Below are positions 55,080 to 63,982 of a stretch of 64,000 bases of DNA, piece by piece. The number at the start of each line of letters is the position of its first letter. Within the stretch, counting starts at the first letter, position 1. A program made the translations under genes and the position numbers. The notes under the pieces were generated by a model, which had not been told where the DNA came from, searched no databases, and saw only the letters and a program-made list of their open reading frames with translations. This DNA comes from Saprospiraceae bacterium (GTDB lineage Bacteria; Bacteroidota; Bacteroidia; Chitinophagales; Saprospiraceae), in contig JADJPZ010000004.1 of NCBI GenBank assembly GCA_016713025.1, positions 1,984,001 through 2,048,000 of the forward strand. The letters run 5' to 3'.

Positions 55080-55819
55080 AATTCTACTATTCTTTTTTCA
55101 TTATTGGGTTTTATTGTCATTCCTTTTTTGTGATTTGCCTTGAGATTTTTCATAATTAAATCGCGGATGAACATTCCCGTATTGGTGATTTCTGCATCTT
55201 TAAACATATCCATATTGTCACCACCATTGGCAATGTAATCAGGTACAGCAACTGTATATGATTTTGTTAAATCAATAGGTTGGTCATTTATTTTAATATT
55301 TTTGGCTTTACCATAGGCAATTTCAAAATAAATCCCCTTGCTCACAGGCCAGCCACCTGATTCTGCCAATTTATCACACATCAACTGAATTTTATCACCT
55401 TTCATAACCACTATATAAATAATATTATCAAATGGCATCAACTCATATACTTTACCTACTGTCACATGTCCTTTTGCCAGAAAAGGTATTCTGATTCCCC
55501 CATAATTCTGAATGGCGAAATGGATTAGACCGTTGTAATAATTTTGTGTCTCGGCCAACAAAATATCTGTAAACCAATTGGTCAATGTGGAAGATGGTTT
55601 TCCCTTTACTAATTCTTCTTCATTGATACTGATGATTTCATTCATTGTCTTATCTAGCTGAATTTTATAGGGTTCAATTAAGGCAGCTGCCTCAACATCA
55701 ACAGGGAAAGAAGCTTTTTCAATTCTGTATGTCCTGGTAGAAATATCAGCCAAATGAAATTGCCTGGAACAGGATATAAAAGTCAAAATGAAAACAACAA
55801 AAAAATATTTATTCTTCAT
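55076..55819 (-). CDS. 5'-nucleotidase C-terminal-domain lipoprotein
   Basis: 247 residues with a lipoprotein signal (FILTFISCSRQF, Cys near 17). The UshA C-terminal domain is seen in GKPSSTLTNWFTDILLAETQ, FAIQNYGGIRIPFLAKG (substrate loop), TVGKVYELMPFDN, and YTVAVPDYIANGGDNMDMF. It lacks the metallophosphatase domain, encoded by the next gene with an ATGA overlap. One half goes by Sec and a lipid anchor, the other by Tat, so the enzyme would assemble outside the cytoplasm. Confidence 0.88.
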   Translation of the reverse strand: MKNKYFFVVFILTFISCSRQFHLADISTRTYRIEKASFPVDVEAAALIEPYKIQLDKTMNEIISINEEELVKGKPSSTLTNWFTDILLAETQNYYNGLIHFAIQNYGGIRIPFLAKGHVTVGKVYELMPFDNIIYIVVMKGDKIQLMCDKLAESGGWPVSKGIYFEIAYGKAKNIKINDQPIDLTKSYTVAVPDYIANGGDNMDMFKDAEITNTGMFIRDLIMKNLKANHKKGMTIKPNNEKRIVEL

Positions 55820-55842
55820 GATAGGAAATTAAAATTTGATGA

Positions 55843-56358
55843 TCATTTGGGTAGTAAAACATCAACTTCACTTTTTACAGCTTGCTTAGCATAATTAATC
55901 GGATCAATTTTCATTGATGTGGAACTCTTTTTTAAATCATTGAAAAAATCAGCCGGTGTATGACCTTCACTCCTCGAAATGATATCCTGTGTTTGATCTT
56001 TTGCAATTTTAACAATACTCCAAAGGTTTTCGCTGATATAGATTTGTTGAGTCACATTGTGCTCATACTCTTGCTGTACAGCTATAAGCATGGCGTTGCG
56101 CAATTCGGGTACTCCCATATCAGCATGGTAAAGTCTGTAATATAAATGATCCAGTGATATACGTTCACAAAACATTGCAATTCTTTCGTATGCCTGCAAT
56201 TTGAGATATAGGGATTCTTTGTTACTTTCTCTGCGGTGTTTTTGTACTTCCAGTTGAAGCATGTGAGACAAATAAGTCTTCAAAAGAAAATAGACCGTAA
56301 TAAATACAATTACAGAAGGCAGAGTGTATTTGAATATTTCTAAAAAGTCGGTTGACAT
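55843..56358 (-). CDS. Membrane-anchored protein, DUF7935-like
   Basis: 171 residues. One N-terminal membrane helix (TLPSVIVFITVYFLLKTYL) and then a helical, soluble domain with RESNKESLYLKLQAYERIAM and FCERISLDHLYYRL. This layout matches a Bacteroidota family known to me as DUF7935; its function is unknown. It is 23 nt upstream of the nucleotidase pair and may share its transcript. Confidence 0.65.
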   Translation of the reverse strand: MSTDFLEIFKYTLPSVIVFITVYFLLKTYLSHMLQLEVQKHRRESNKESLYLKLQAYERIAMFCERISLDHLYYRLYHADMGVPELRNAMLIAVQQEYEHNVTQQIYISENLWSIVKIAKDQTQDIISRSEGHTPADFFNDLKKSSTSMKIDPINYAKQAVKSEVDVLLPK

Positions 56359-56503
56359 TAATACAATTACAATTATATTTGAACTCCCAAAGATATTATT
56401 TTATTCTGAACTATTTGTTTTAAAAAAGTGTTTACTTCCAAATTTGAAATTTAAATTAGAATTAATTCCAACTGAATATTATTTTGTTTAAAACATAAAA
56501 AGT

Positions 56504-56851
56504 ATGGAGAGTACAATTGTAAAAAAGCCTGTACATTTGACAGAAGGTGCTGTAAACCAATTAAAAAGGATATATAGTGAGCAAAATTTAGGAGGCGAAC
56601 ACGGATTACGTATTGGAGTAAAAGGTGGTGGTTGTTCAGGATTTAGTTATGTTCTGGGATTTGATGTGCAAAAAGAAAAGGACGATGTATATGAAATAGA
56701 TGGTATGAAAGTTTTTATGGAAAAAGCACATTCGATATATCTGCTGGGTATGGAAATAGATTGGGTGGATGGTTTGAACAACCGAGGATTTACTTTTAAA
56801 AACCCGAATGCGACCGACACATGTGGTTGCGGGACATCATTTTCAGCTTAA
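56504..56851 (+). CDS. IscA/ErpA-type Fe-S assembly protein
   Basis: 115 residues of the A-type carrier family that hands iron-sulfur clusters to target proteins. The three conserved cysteines are in KGGGCSGFSY and near the C-terminus in DTCGCGTSFSA. LTEGAVNQLKRIYSE is the usual opening. It is 21 nt from ruvB in the same direction, so the two may be co-transcribed. IscA and ErpA cannot be separated by sequence alone. Confidence 0.93.
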   Translation: MESTIVKKPVHLTEGAVNQLKRIYSEQNLGGEHGLRIGVKGGGCSGFSYVLGFDVQKEKDDVYEIDGMKVFMEKAHSIYLLGMEIDWVDGLNNRGFTFKNPNATDTCGCGTSFSA

Positions 56852-56872
56852 CAGGCATATGGAACAGTGCTC

Positions 56873-57898
56873 ATGAACCAAAATCTAGATCCTTCTCAAG
56901 CCCACTTCAAGCCTGAAGACAAGCAGGCCGAAAAAGCACTCCGACCCAAGGATCTCTTTGATTTCAACGGTCAGCCGAAAATTGTAGAAAACCTTAGCAT
57001 ATTCATCAAAGCGGCCAAACTGCGAAGTGAAGCTCTTGATCATGTATTATTGCACGGGCCACCGGGTCTCGGCAAAACGACATTATCCTATATTATTGCC
57101 AATGAGCTGGAAACCAATATGAAACTTACTTCAGGCCCAGTGCTTGAAAAACCAGGAGATCTGGCTGGCCTACTGACAGGCCTTGAGGAAGGAGACGTAC
57201 TGTTTATTGATGAAATCCATAGACTCAACAATGTTGTGGAGGAATATTTGTATTCGGCTATGGAAGATTATCGCATAGATATTATGATAGATAGTGGCCC
57301 GAATGCAAGAAGTATTCAGATAAATCTTAATCCATTTACTCTGGTAGGTGCGACCACCAGAATGGGTTTACTCACGGCACCTATGCGGGCAAGATTCGGT
57401 ATATCATTTTTACTTGACTACTATGATGTGGCAACATTGGAAAAGATATTGTACCGAAGTGCTGATATCCTCGGTGTCAAAATAGACAAGGAAGGTGCTC
57501 ATGAGATAGCAAGGAGAAGCAGAGGAACACCAAGGATAGCAAATGCTTTGTTACGAAGAATCCGGGATTTCGCTCAAATAAAAGGAAGTGGTGCCGTTGA
57601 TAAAGAAATTGCGAGATTTGGGCTCAGTGCACTGAATGTTGATGAAAGTGGACTTGATGAAATGGACAATAGAATATTGAGTACTATCATTGAAAAATTC
57701 AAGGGTGGTCCAGTAGGCATCTCTACTATTGCAACTGCTGTTGGCGAAGAAGCCGGAACTATAGAAGAAGTTCATGAACCTTTCCTGATCATGGAAGGCT
57801 ACATTCATAGGACACCAAGAGGAAGGGAAGCTACAGCTAAAGCATATAAACATGTAGGTAAAGTTCCGCCGTCTCTCACAGGAACATTTAATTTCTAA
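56873..57898 (+). CDS. ruvB: Holliday junction helicase RuvB
   Basis: 341 residues; hexameric AAA+ motor that drives branch migration with RuvA. Walker A HGPPGLGKTTLSYIIANE, Walker B DVLFIDEIHRLNN, sensor 1 and arginine finger region GATTRMGLLTAPMRARFG, and the C-terminal winged helix (YIHRTPRGREATAKAY) are present. ATG 56873 is used; a GTG 6 nt upstream is possible. It is followed after 16 nt by a small secreted protein. Confidence 0.98.
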   Translation: MNQNLDPSQAHFKPEDKQAEKALRPKDLFDFNGQPKIVENLSIFIKAAKLRSEALDHVLLHGPPGLGKTTLSYIIANELETNMKLTSGPVLEKPGDLAGLLTGLEEGDVLFIDEIHRLNNVVEEYLYSAMEDYRIDIMIDSGPNARSIQINLNPFTLVGATTRMGLLTAPMRARFGISFLLDYYDVATLEKILYRSADILGVKIDKEGAHEIARRSRGTPRIANALLRRIRDFAQIKGSGAVDKEIARFGLSALNVDESGLDEMDNRILSTIIEKFKGGPVGISTIATAVGEEAGTIEEVHEPFLIMEGYIHRTPRGREATAKAYKHVGKVPPSLTGTFNF

Positions 57899-57914
57899 GA
57901 ATAATAGGTTTTGT

Positions 57915-58286
57915 ATGCAAGGATTAAGGCAAATTGTGATTTTTATTTTATTTTTGTATAATATACTAAGTAGTGAAAACACATTTAGTCAAGAAATAAG
58001 GAATACTCCGGACACTGTGACGGTGTACACATACAAACTGAAAGGGAAAACTGCTACAGGCCAACTGACAAGTAAGATAAAAGAGCCTTTTCTGGCTATA
58101 TCCAGAGATCTGATCAAAAATTACCCTTTAAGCTCTAAGGTCATTCTGTATGATTGTAGCTGGGAAGGTACTTACAAAATAATGGATATTATGGGCGGAG
58201 GACATATAAAATCTGTTGACATTTATTATACAGGTAAAAAGAAAACCACCAAAAAAAAGTGCCTTTGTACATTAGCTTTTGAATGA
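57915..58286 (+). CDS. Small secreted protein, 3D/DPBB-like
   Basis: 123 residues with a signal peptide (IVIFILFLYNILSSENTFSQ). The mature part has FLAISRDLIKNYPLSSKVIL and a later DIMGGGHIKSVDIYYTG. This follows the order of 3D-domain or RlpA-like double-psi beta-barrels, in which the last Asp is catalytic in lytic transglycosylases. The match is modest. It lies between ruvB and the phosphoesterase with short gaps. Confidence 0.55.
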   Translation: MQGLRQIVIFILFLYNILSSENTFSQEIRNTPDTVTVYTYKLKGKTATGQLTSKIKEPFLAISRDLIKNYPLSSKVILYDCSWEGTYKIMDIMGGGHIKSVDIYYTGKKKTTKKKCLCTLAFE

Positions 58287-58287
58287 A

Positions 58288-58791
58288 ATGAAAAAAATCA
58301 CACTCCTTTCTGACAATCACTCTTACTTTGATACAGAACTCATCCCTCATATAGATGATGCCGATGAAATCTGGCATGCCGGAGATATCGGAGATTTGGA
58401 TTCCATTCAGGAATTCAAAAATAAGGCAACATTCAGAGCTGTTTATGGCAATATTGATGATGCATCAGTGAAAGAAATATATCCTCTTAATTCCATATTT
58501 GAGTGTGAAGGTCTGAAAGTATTTATGACACACATAGGAGGCTATCCTTCTACGTATACTAAAAGAGTGAGTGATATCATCCTAAGTGAAAAACCCAATC
58601 TCTACATTTGTGGTCATTCGCATATTTGTAAAGTCATGCCTGATAAAAAAAATAATCTCATTCATATGAACCCTGGCGCTTATGGTCATCATGGATTTCA
58701 TAAAATCAGGACTTTTCTGAAATTTGAAATCAATAACGCTAAGATTCAAAACCTACGAGTTATTGAATTGGGTCTTAGAGGACATATTTGA
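58288..58791 (+). CDS. YfcE/MJ0936-type metallophosphoesterase
   Basis: About 167 residues. KKITLLSDNHSYFDTELI, EIWHAGDIGDLDSI, RAVYGNIDDAS and YICGHSHICKVM are the metal-ligand blocks of calcineurin-like phosphoesterases of the YfcE group, which cleave phosphodiesters such as nucleotide derivatives. It is complete. An alternative ATG at 58279 overlaps the previous gene; both are possible. Confidence 0.85.
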   Translation: MKKITLLSDNHSYFDTELIPHIDDADEIWHAGDIGDLDSIQEFKNKATFRAVYGNIDDASVKEIYPLNSIFECEGLKVFMTHIGGYPSTYTKRVSDIILSEKPNLYICGHSHICKVMPDKKNNLIHMNPGAYGHHGFHKIRTFLKFEINNAKIQNLRVIELGLRGHI

Positions 58792-58916
58792 ACATGAAAT
58801 CAATATATTAATTTTTGTCCTTATCCAAGATTTATATTTCTATTTTAAAATGCCTTAAAACTGGCAAGGTATTTGCAATTTCAATAATCAACCTGTAATT
58901 GTTAAACCAACTAAGC

Positions 58917-58961
58917 GAGGAGGATATTATATCTATCAGAATATATCTTCCTCTTTTTTTT
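58917..58961. terminator. Bidirectional terminator
   Basis: GAGGAGGATATTATATC pairs with GAATATATCTTCCTC, followed by eight T on the plus strand. It lies between the convergent phosphoesterase and glycosyltransferase genes and should stop the plus transcript best. Confidence 0.75.
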
Positions 58962-58974
58962 GACCTTACTGATA

Positions 58975-60396
58975 TTACTTTCCTTTTCCTTTTAGTAAAA
59001 CAAAAACGGTGTAAAAAAGGATCTTTATGTCCAAAGATAGTGACATATTTTCAATGTATAAGATATCAAACTTAAGTCTTTGTAACATTTGATCAATACT
59101 GGATGCATAGCCATACTTTACCTGCCCCCATGATGTGATACCGGGTCGTACCTTTAACAAATGGCGGTAATGTGGTGCATGTTTTGATATTTTTTCGATA
59201 TAATATTTTCTTTCAGGCCTAGGACCTACGATAGACATATCTCCCTTGATCACATTGATGAACTGAGGTATCTCATCCAATCGCCATTTGCGCATGGCCC
59301 TACCCCAGACTGTCACCCGAGGGTCATCATCACTTGACAATTGTGGTCCGTTTACTTCTGCACCATCATACATTGATCTGAATTTTATGATGTTAAAAGG
59401 TGTTCCATTCAGTCCTATTCTTTCCTGCAAATAAAAAATTGATCCCGGCGATGACAATTTGACTTTAATGATCGTATAAATGATCAAAGGAAATAAGATA
59501 ACCAATGCCAATATACTTATAAAATAGTCTATCATCCGTTTCACCACCTTTTGCCAGTTTGGCATCAATTCCTGATCAATTTCTATAAGTACAGCACCAT
59601 AAATGTGATTCATCTGTACTGTTCCTATCATAATATCATAGGTATCAGGAATTACTTTTATCAGGATATTGTCAGAAAAATCAAATAGCTCGTCCAATAT
59701 GAGTTTAAGTTTGCTATGTTCTGAAGTTTCAATTGCAATAATGACTTCTTCAATATGATTTTCTACTAGTATCTCTTTTAGCTGACTTTTGTTTCCAAGC
59801 TTGGGTAGGTATTTTTCAAGATAATTGGTACTCTCTCCATTACTATCAATAAATCCCATAAAATTATGCCCCAGACTGTAAGGCCTTGAAGTGATCTCTA
59901 CATAGAGATCAACACCATTTTTATCTCCGCCTATGATGAGGGTGTTGTATTTAACTTTTCCAGATTTGAGACGTTTACTTGCTTTTGTCAGAATGAGCAT
60001 TCGGACTATCGCAGTTATAGAGAAATGGATAAAAAACAATGCTAAAAACAAATAGGAATGTGAGATGTAAGACAGTACGTAGTCATCCATCAAAACTACA
60101 AAAAACAAAATCAAACTTCCCAGGAATGAAGTAAAAAATGTAGTTTTTAATGTCTCTAATCTGGAGTACCTGTATATATCCCTGTATTTATCAAAAATAG
60201 AATAGATAGTAATCCATATCATAGGAATCAGTAACAGTCCATACCAAAGATTGGTGTCTGAGATGATTAAATCAAATGAAATATCAGGTGTCTCGATAGA
60301 TTTCCTAAATACGAAGAATAAAAACCAGGCTAACAAAGCAGAAATGTAGTCCCCCAATCGATAAATGATTAATTCTGTTTTCCTGTTTTCCCTCAT
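58975..60396 (-). CDS. Polyprenyl glycosylphosphotransferase (exopolysaccharide start)
   Basis: About 473 residues of the WbaP/WcaJ type. Four N-terminal membrane helices (about 10-130) precede a CoA-binding-like domain (NTLIIGGDKNGVDLYVE). The catalytic C-terminal domain has KRMIDYFISILALVILFP, FNIIKFRSMYDGA, LDEIPQFINVIKGDMS and VGPRPERKYYIE. It attaches the first sugar-1-phosphate to undecaprenyl phosphate for capsule or exopolysaccharide. It is last in a three-gene unit. ATG 60396 was chosen over an overlapping TTG. Confidence 0.9.
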   Translation of the reverse strand: MRENRKTELIIYRLGDYISALLAWFLFFVFRKSIETPDISFDLIISDTNLWYGLLLIPMIWITIYSIFDKYRDIYRYSRLETLKTTFFTSFLGSLILFFVVLMDDYVLSYISHSYLFLALFFIHFSITAIVRMLILTKASKRLKSGKVKYNTLIIGGDKNGVDLYVEITSRPYSLGHNFMGFIDSNGESTNYLEKYLPKLGNKSQLKEILVENHIEEVIIAIETSEHSKLKLILDELFDFSDNILIKVIPDTYDIMIGTVQMNHIYGAVLIEIDQELMPNWQKVVKRMIDYFISILALVILFPLIIYTIIKVKLSSPGSIFYLQERIGLNGTPFNIIKFRSMYDGAEVNGPQLSSDDDPRVTVWGRAMRKWRLDEIPQFINVIKGDMSIVGPRPERKYYIEKISKHAPHYRHLLKVRPGITSWGQVKYGYASSIDQMLQRLKFDILYIENMSLSLDIKILFYTVFVLLKGKGK

Positions 60397-60401
60397 TGCA
60401 A

Positions 60402-61259
60402 TCAAAAATGAATATGTTTGATATTATCGAGATATACTTTTGATTCGGGATTGTTGCCTGTTTTACGGATGGACATAACAACTCCATACTCTGAGTAATC
60501 ATTAGCTGATGTCTGATCTGTCAACTCTACATAGATTTTATTCCAATTATCATTTGCAGGTATAAATAGATGATAAGTAATCTTGGGTAAACCTGAATTT
60601 ATCTTCAGCAATCCGACAGCAATTTCTCCCTGACCTTTATAGTCAAGTTCAAGGTAACTTTTACCTTTTGCATTTTCACCTTTTCTGATAAGATTAGTGC
60701 AGGCCATTTCAAATATATTATCAGTTGGTGTTAAGGTTACCATCCCTGACCTGCTTCCTGTTGTAGCAGTCGATGAAGTAATCGCCCACTCAGGTTTTGT
60801 CTTTCCATCAAGGTCTGTAGTAAAACAGTGGTTGGTTTCAAAACTCTCATTGACCGGAAACTTTGCGGTTTCGACATAACTGAAATCCAACGGAATATTG
60901 ATAATCTGTCCAATCTCGCCCTTCACAATTTTATTGATTGACTTGTAAAAAGGGTAAAATGCCGGTTGGTCAAGCATGCCGTTGTTTCTGATACCTGCAA
61001 GGATAGTGATTTCCGTCTCTTTTCCTGTAAAAATCATAGGAACCTTTGCAGGAAGTGGAAAGATACCAACAATCTGTCCGTCAGCAAATGCCCAAATTTC
61101 TCTTATTTTGTGGGTGTCATCTCCGTGACTAAATGGTAGTTTCACTTTAGTATCTGATAGGCTGATATAGAAAACCCCAGGTTTTTCATTGTCTACCAAG
61201 GTACATGAACCTATCATCATGACCAAAATTAATAAAATATAAAATCGAAGTCTAATCAT
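60402..61259 (-). CDS. Unknown lipoprotein of the exopolysaccharide unit
   Basis: 285 residues, not recognised. The lipobox LVMMIGSCTLV gives Cys near 19. The first part (PGVFYISLSDTKVKLPFSHG) precedes a second region with VNESFETNHCFTTD, YLELDYKGQGEIAVGL and KVYLDNIKHIHF. This could be a carbohydrate-binding beta-sandwich. Its start overlaps the oxidoreductase stop by 8 nt and its end is 5 nt from the glycosyltransferase start, so it belongs to the same transcript. Confidence 0.7.
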   Translation of the reverse strand: MIRLRFYILLILVMMIGSCTLVDNEKPGVFYISLSDTKVKLPFSHGDDTHKIREIWAFADGQIVGIFPLPAKVPMIFTGKETEITILAGIRNNGMLDQPAFYPFYKSINKIVKGEIGQIINIPLDFSYVETAKFPVNESFETNHCFTTDLDGKTKPEWAITSSTATTGSRSGMVTLTPTDNIFEMACTNLIRKGENAKGKSYLELDYKGQGEIAVGLLKINSGLPKITYHLFIPANDNWNKIYVELTDQTSANDYSEYGVVMSIRKTGNNPESKVYLDNIKHIHF

Positions 61260-62217
61260 GAACAACTTTGATTTTTGCTTCTATTTGTTGAGCAAGGTGA
61301 AGAGCTCTAAAACCATCTTCAATGGTTACTGATAATGGTTTATCATTTACGACAGCCTCATAAAAATCATTTAACTCATCTTCGATAGCATTATTCTGCA
61401 TTATTGTTGGGCTCTCCAAGGTAATATTTTTTATTCCCTGATTAGTGGTGATAGTCATCGTCGCATCATCAGCATCGCTTTCCTGATCTTTGATTCTGAG
61501 TATCTGTGCATCTTTCTGAAGAAAGTCAAGGCTGATATAAGCATCTGATTGAAACAATCTGATTTTACGCATATTTTTCATGCTGATACGGCTTGCTGTA
61601 AGATTGGCTACCGAGCCATCTTTGAATTCAATACGTGCATTACATATATCAGGTGTCGGACTCACTATACATATTCCATTGGCTCTGACGTCTGTGATCT
61701 CAGATTTTATAAGGCTCAGGACTATATCTATATCATGTATCATAAGGTCGAGGACAACGGACACATCTGTACCACGTGGGTTGAAAATAGCAAGTCGATG
61801 TGCTTCAATAAACCCTGGTTTGAGCTCAATTCCTTTCAAAGACCTGATGGCCGGATTGTATCTTTCGACATGTCCTACCTGCACCTTGACATCAGACGTC
61901 TTTGCCAATTGTACCAGTTCACGTGCTTGTTGCAGTGACTCTGTGAGAGGTTTTTCTATAAATACATGTTTACCTTTTTGTATCGCCTTTTTTGCAATAT
62001 CATAATGAAATGAAGTAGGACTGACGATATCTACACAATCTGACGATAAAATCAAATCCTCTATTGTCTCAAAACTTCGGATTCCAAAATTCTTTTCAAC
62101 TTCCAATCTGGCGTTAATATCGGGATCATAAAATCCTGAAATTTTAAATTTAGTTTTCAATAAACACTTCAAATGTATTTTACCTAAATGCCCAACACCA
62201 GCAAGTCCAATTTTCAA
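61252..62217 (-). CDS. Gfo/Idh/MocA-family oxidoreductase
   Basis: 321 residues. The NAD-binding motif is GLAGVGHLGKIHLK at the start, with the usual VFIEKPLTES lysine motif and the C-terminal dehydrogenase domain (VLDLMIHDIDIVLSL). Family members oxidise or epimerise sugars. As first gene of the exopolysaccharide unit it may make a nucleotide-sugar precursor, but the substrate is unknown. Confidence 0.85.
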   Translation of the reverse strand: MKIGLAGVGHLGKIHLKCLLKTKFKISGFYDPDINARLEVEKNFGIRSFETIEDLILSSDCVDIVSPTSFHYDIAKKAIQKGKHVFIEKPLTESLQQARELVQLAKTSDVKVQVGHVERYNPAIRSLKGIELKPGFIEAHRLAIFNPRGTDVSVVLDLMIHDIDIVLSLIKSEITDVRANGICIVSPTPDICNARIEFKDGSVANLTASRISMKNMRKIRLFQSDAYISLDFLQKDAQILRIKDQESDADDATMTITTNQGIKNITLESPTIMQNNAIEDELNDFYEAVVNDKPLSVTIEDGFRALHLAQQIEAKIKVVHD

Positions 62218-62227
62218 TGTATACGAG

Positions 62228-62524
62228 TTATAATTTTTTTAAAATAAATCCCATAAGAGTAATTAATAATACCAATACAATGGCAATACTAACAGATTTT
62301 CTAATATGTCCAATAAATGATAGTATTTCTTTGGAAAAGTCAGGATACTTAGGCAGGATTTCAGCATTTAGTTTTTTAGCATTAAAGATATGGGAAGAAT
62401 CAAATTCTACCCTGTTTTGTACAAGCACTTTGTACATTTTTAACACTTTCACCCTAAAGTAAATATTTAAAAACAGCAGAGCTATAAAAATGCCTATAAT
62501 CAAAAAAATCAATATATCAGCCAT
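62228..62524 (-). CDS. Small membrane protein, unknown
   Basis: 98 residues from ATG 62524, with two membrane helices (ILIFLIIGIFIALLFLNIYF and VSIAIVLVLLITLMGFI). No family is recognised. A TAACTTTG -7 box on the minus strand lies at 62548-62555. It precedes the exopolysaccharide unit by 10 nt and may be co-transcribed. Confidence 0.6.
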   Translation of the reverse strand: MADILIFLIIGIFIALLFLNIYFRVKVLKMYKVLVQNRVEFDSSHIFNAKKLNAEILPKYPDFSKEILSFIGHIRKSVSIAIVLVLLITLMGFILKKL

Positions 62525-62547
62525 AAAAGCATACATTCGCTAACGCG

Positions 62548-62555
62548 CAAAGTTA
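62548..62555 (-). promoter_or_regulatory. -7 box before small membrane protein
   Basis: The minus strand reads TAACTTTG, a full match to TAnnTTTG, 23 nt before ATG 62524. It may drive the whole exopolysaccharide unit. Confidence 0.5.
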
Positions 62556-62669
62556 AAAAATAAAACGCCCGTATATAGCATTTTTAAAAAAATAGACACA
62601 AAATAATTTAAAGTCAAAATAATTAGGTCCCAAAAAAAGCTGAATTAAACTCTATTGAAAATCTAAAAT

Positions 62670-62751
62670 GAAATATAGTGAACAGAAAATAATTTGCAAA
62701 AAATTAAAATCATAATTTATTGTAAATCAACCATTATGATTTTAATTTTAC
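62670..62751. repeat. AT-rich palindromic repeat, copy 2
   Basis: About 80 bp matching the complement of 45508-45592, including TAGTGAACAGAAAATA. AAATTAAAATCATAAT and ATTATGATTTTAATTT form a long stem. Apart from this the 62537-62825 gap holds nothing recognisable. Confidence 0.6.
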
Positions 62752-62825
62752 CTTTCAACTTTCAGTTTAGTATAATTAAAAATAGGTAAAAAAACCGAAA
62801 AAATTCTTAATGCTACTAAAATTCA

Positions 62826-63029
62826 CTAATCCTCTGTTGAAGTACGCGCCATGTATAATATGATCATACCTCCAAATAACATCGCCAATTGAATAATCAC
62901 AGTGATAAGTCCGTGATTGTAAATAAAACCCATGAAAGTAAATTTTAATCCTACCATTGACATGATTACTGACAAGGTGCCCATTGCAAAGAGAACGAAC
63001 CCTAAAACTGACCAGAAAGGTTTATTCAT
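62826..63029 (-). CDS. Small inner-membrane protein, unknown
   Basis: 67 residues from ATG 63029, with two membrane helices (FWSVLGFVLFAMGTLSVIMS and LITVIIQLAMLFGGMIILY). It resembles small uncharacterised Bacteroidota membrane proteins. No partner is seen; it is divergent from the HMG-CoA-lyase-family gene. Confidence 0.55.
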   Translation of the reverse strand: MNKPFWSVLGFVLFAMGTLSVIMSMVGLKFTFMGFIYNHGLITVIIQLAMLFGGMIILYMARTSTED

Positions 63030-63073
63030 GATAAAAGTTTGAAAATTAGATGTATAGTAAATCAAAATTGCGA

Positions 63074-63081
63074 TATATTTG
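63074..63081 (+). promoter_or_regulatory. -7 box of the lyase gene
   Basis: TATATTTG matches TAnnTTTG; ATG 63119 follows 37 nt later, with AAAGGAAA before it. Confidence 0.5.
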
Positions 63082-63118
63082 TTTAGCAAATGTACAATTG
63101 ATTAAATAATAAAGGAAA

Positions 63119-63982
63119 ATGAGTACTGATATGCCGGTAAAAATCATAGAGTGTCCTCGGGATGCTATGCAAGGCATTGCTCACTTTATAGATACTGATA
63201 CCAAAGCCGCATACATCAACCAATTGCTCAAAGTGGGATATGATACTATAGATTTCGGAAGTTTTGTATCGCCAAAAGCTATACCACAAATGAGGGATAC
63301 TGCTGAAGTGCTTTCAAAATTGGAACTGCACGAAAACTCACCACAACTTTTGGCTATCATCGCCAATGCCAGAGGTGCAACAGATGCTGTTCAGTTTGAT
63401 GAAATCACTTACTTGGGCTACCCTTTTTCAATTTCAGAAACCTTCCAACTTCGCAATACAAATGCAACCATTGAAGAATCATTGGTACGTGTAGAGGAAA
63501 TCCAAACTATTGCAGCAAAATATAATAAGAAGACAGTCATCTATCTTTCCATGGGTTTTGGAAATCCTTATGGTGATATCTGGAGTGTGGAGATATGCCA
63601 GCAATGGGTTGACAAACTTGCAGATATGGATGTACGTATCATGGCACTTTCTGATACCATAGGCATAGCTACACCAGAAAGCATTTCCTATCTTTTCAAA
63701 CATCTCATTCCTCCCTACCCTGATGTGGAGTTCGGTGCACACCTGCATACACAGCCTCATAATTGGTTACCAAAAATTGATGCAGCTTATCAGAGTGGTT
63801 GCCGAAGGTTTGATACGGCAATAAAGGGATACGGTGGGTGCCCAATGGCCAAAGACGATCTTACAGGAAATATGGCAACTGAAAATCTGATTCAATATTT
63901 TGAAGACAGAAATGCACCTCTTGACCTGAACAAAAAAGAATTTAAAAAAGCGTTGAAGATGTCGTCCTCAGTTTTTATCTAA
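63119..63982 (+). CDS. Hydroxymethylglutaryl-CoA lyase family protein
   Basis: 287 residues. The start VKIIECPRDAMQGI carries the R-D metal/substrate pair. The metal His pair is in FGAHLHTQPHN, and the catalytic Cys loop is GGCPMAKDDLTGNMATEN. HMG-CoA lyase splits HMG-CoA to acetoacetate and acetyl-CoA in leucine breakdown; the length and motifs support this, but other DRE-TIM acyl-CoA lyases are possible. A ribosome-binding tract AAAGGAAA precedes the start. Confidence 0.88.
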   Translation: MSTDMPVKIIECPRDAMQGIAHFIDTDTKAAYINQLLKVGYDTIDFGSFVSPKAIPQMRDTAEVLSKLELHENSPQLLAIIANARGATDAVQFDEITYLGYPFSISETFQLRNTNATIEESLVRVEEIQTIAAKYNKKTVIYLSMGFGNPYGDIWSVEICQQWVDKLADMDVRIMALSDTIGIATPESISYLFKHLIPPYPDVEFGAHLHTQPHNWLPKIDAAYQSGCRRFDTAIKGYGGCPMAKDDLTGNMATENLIQYFEDRNAPLDLNKKEFKKALKMSSSVFI

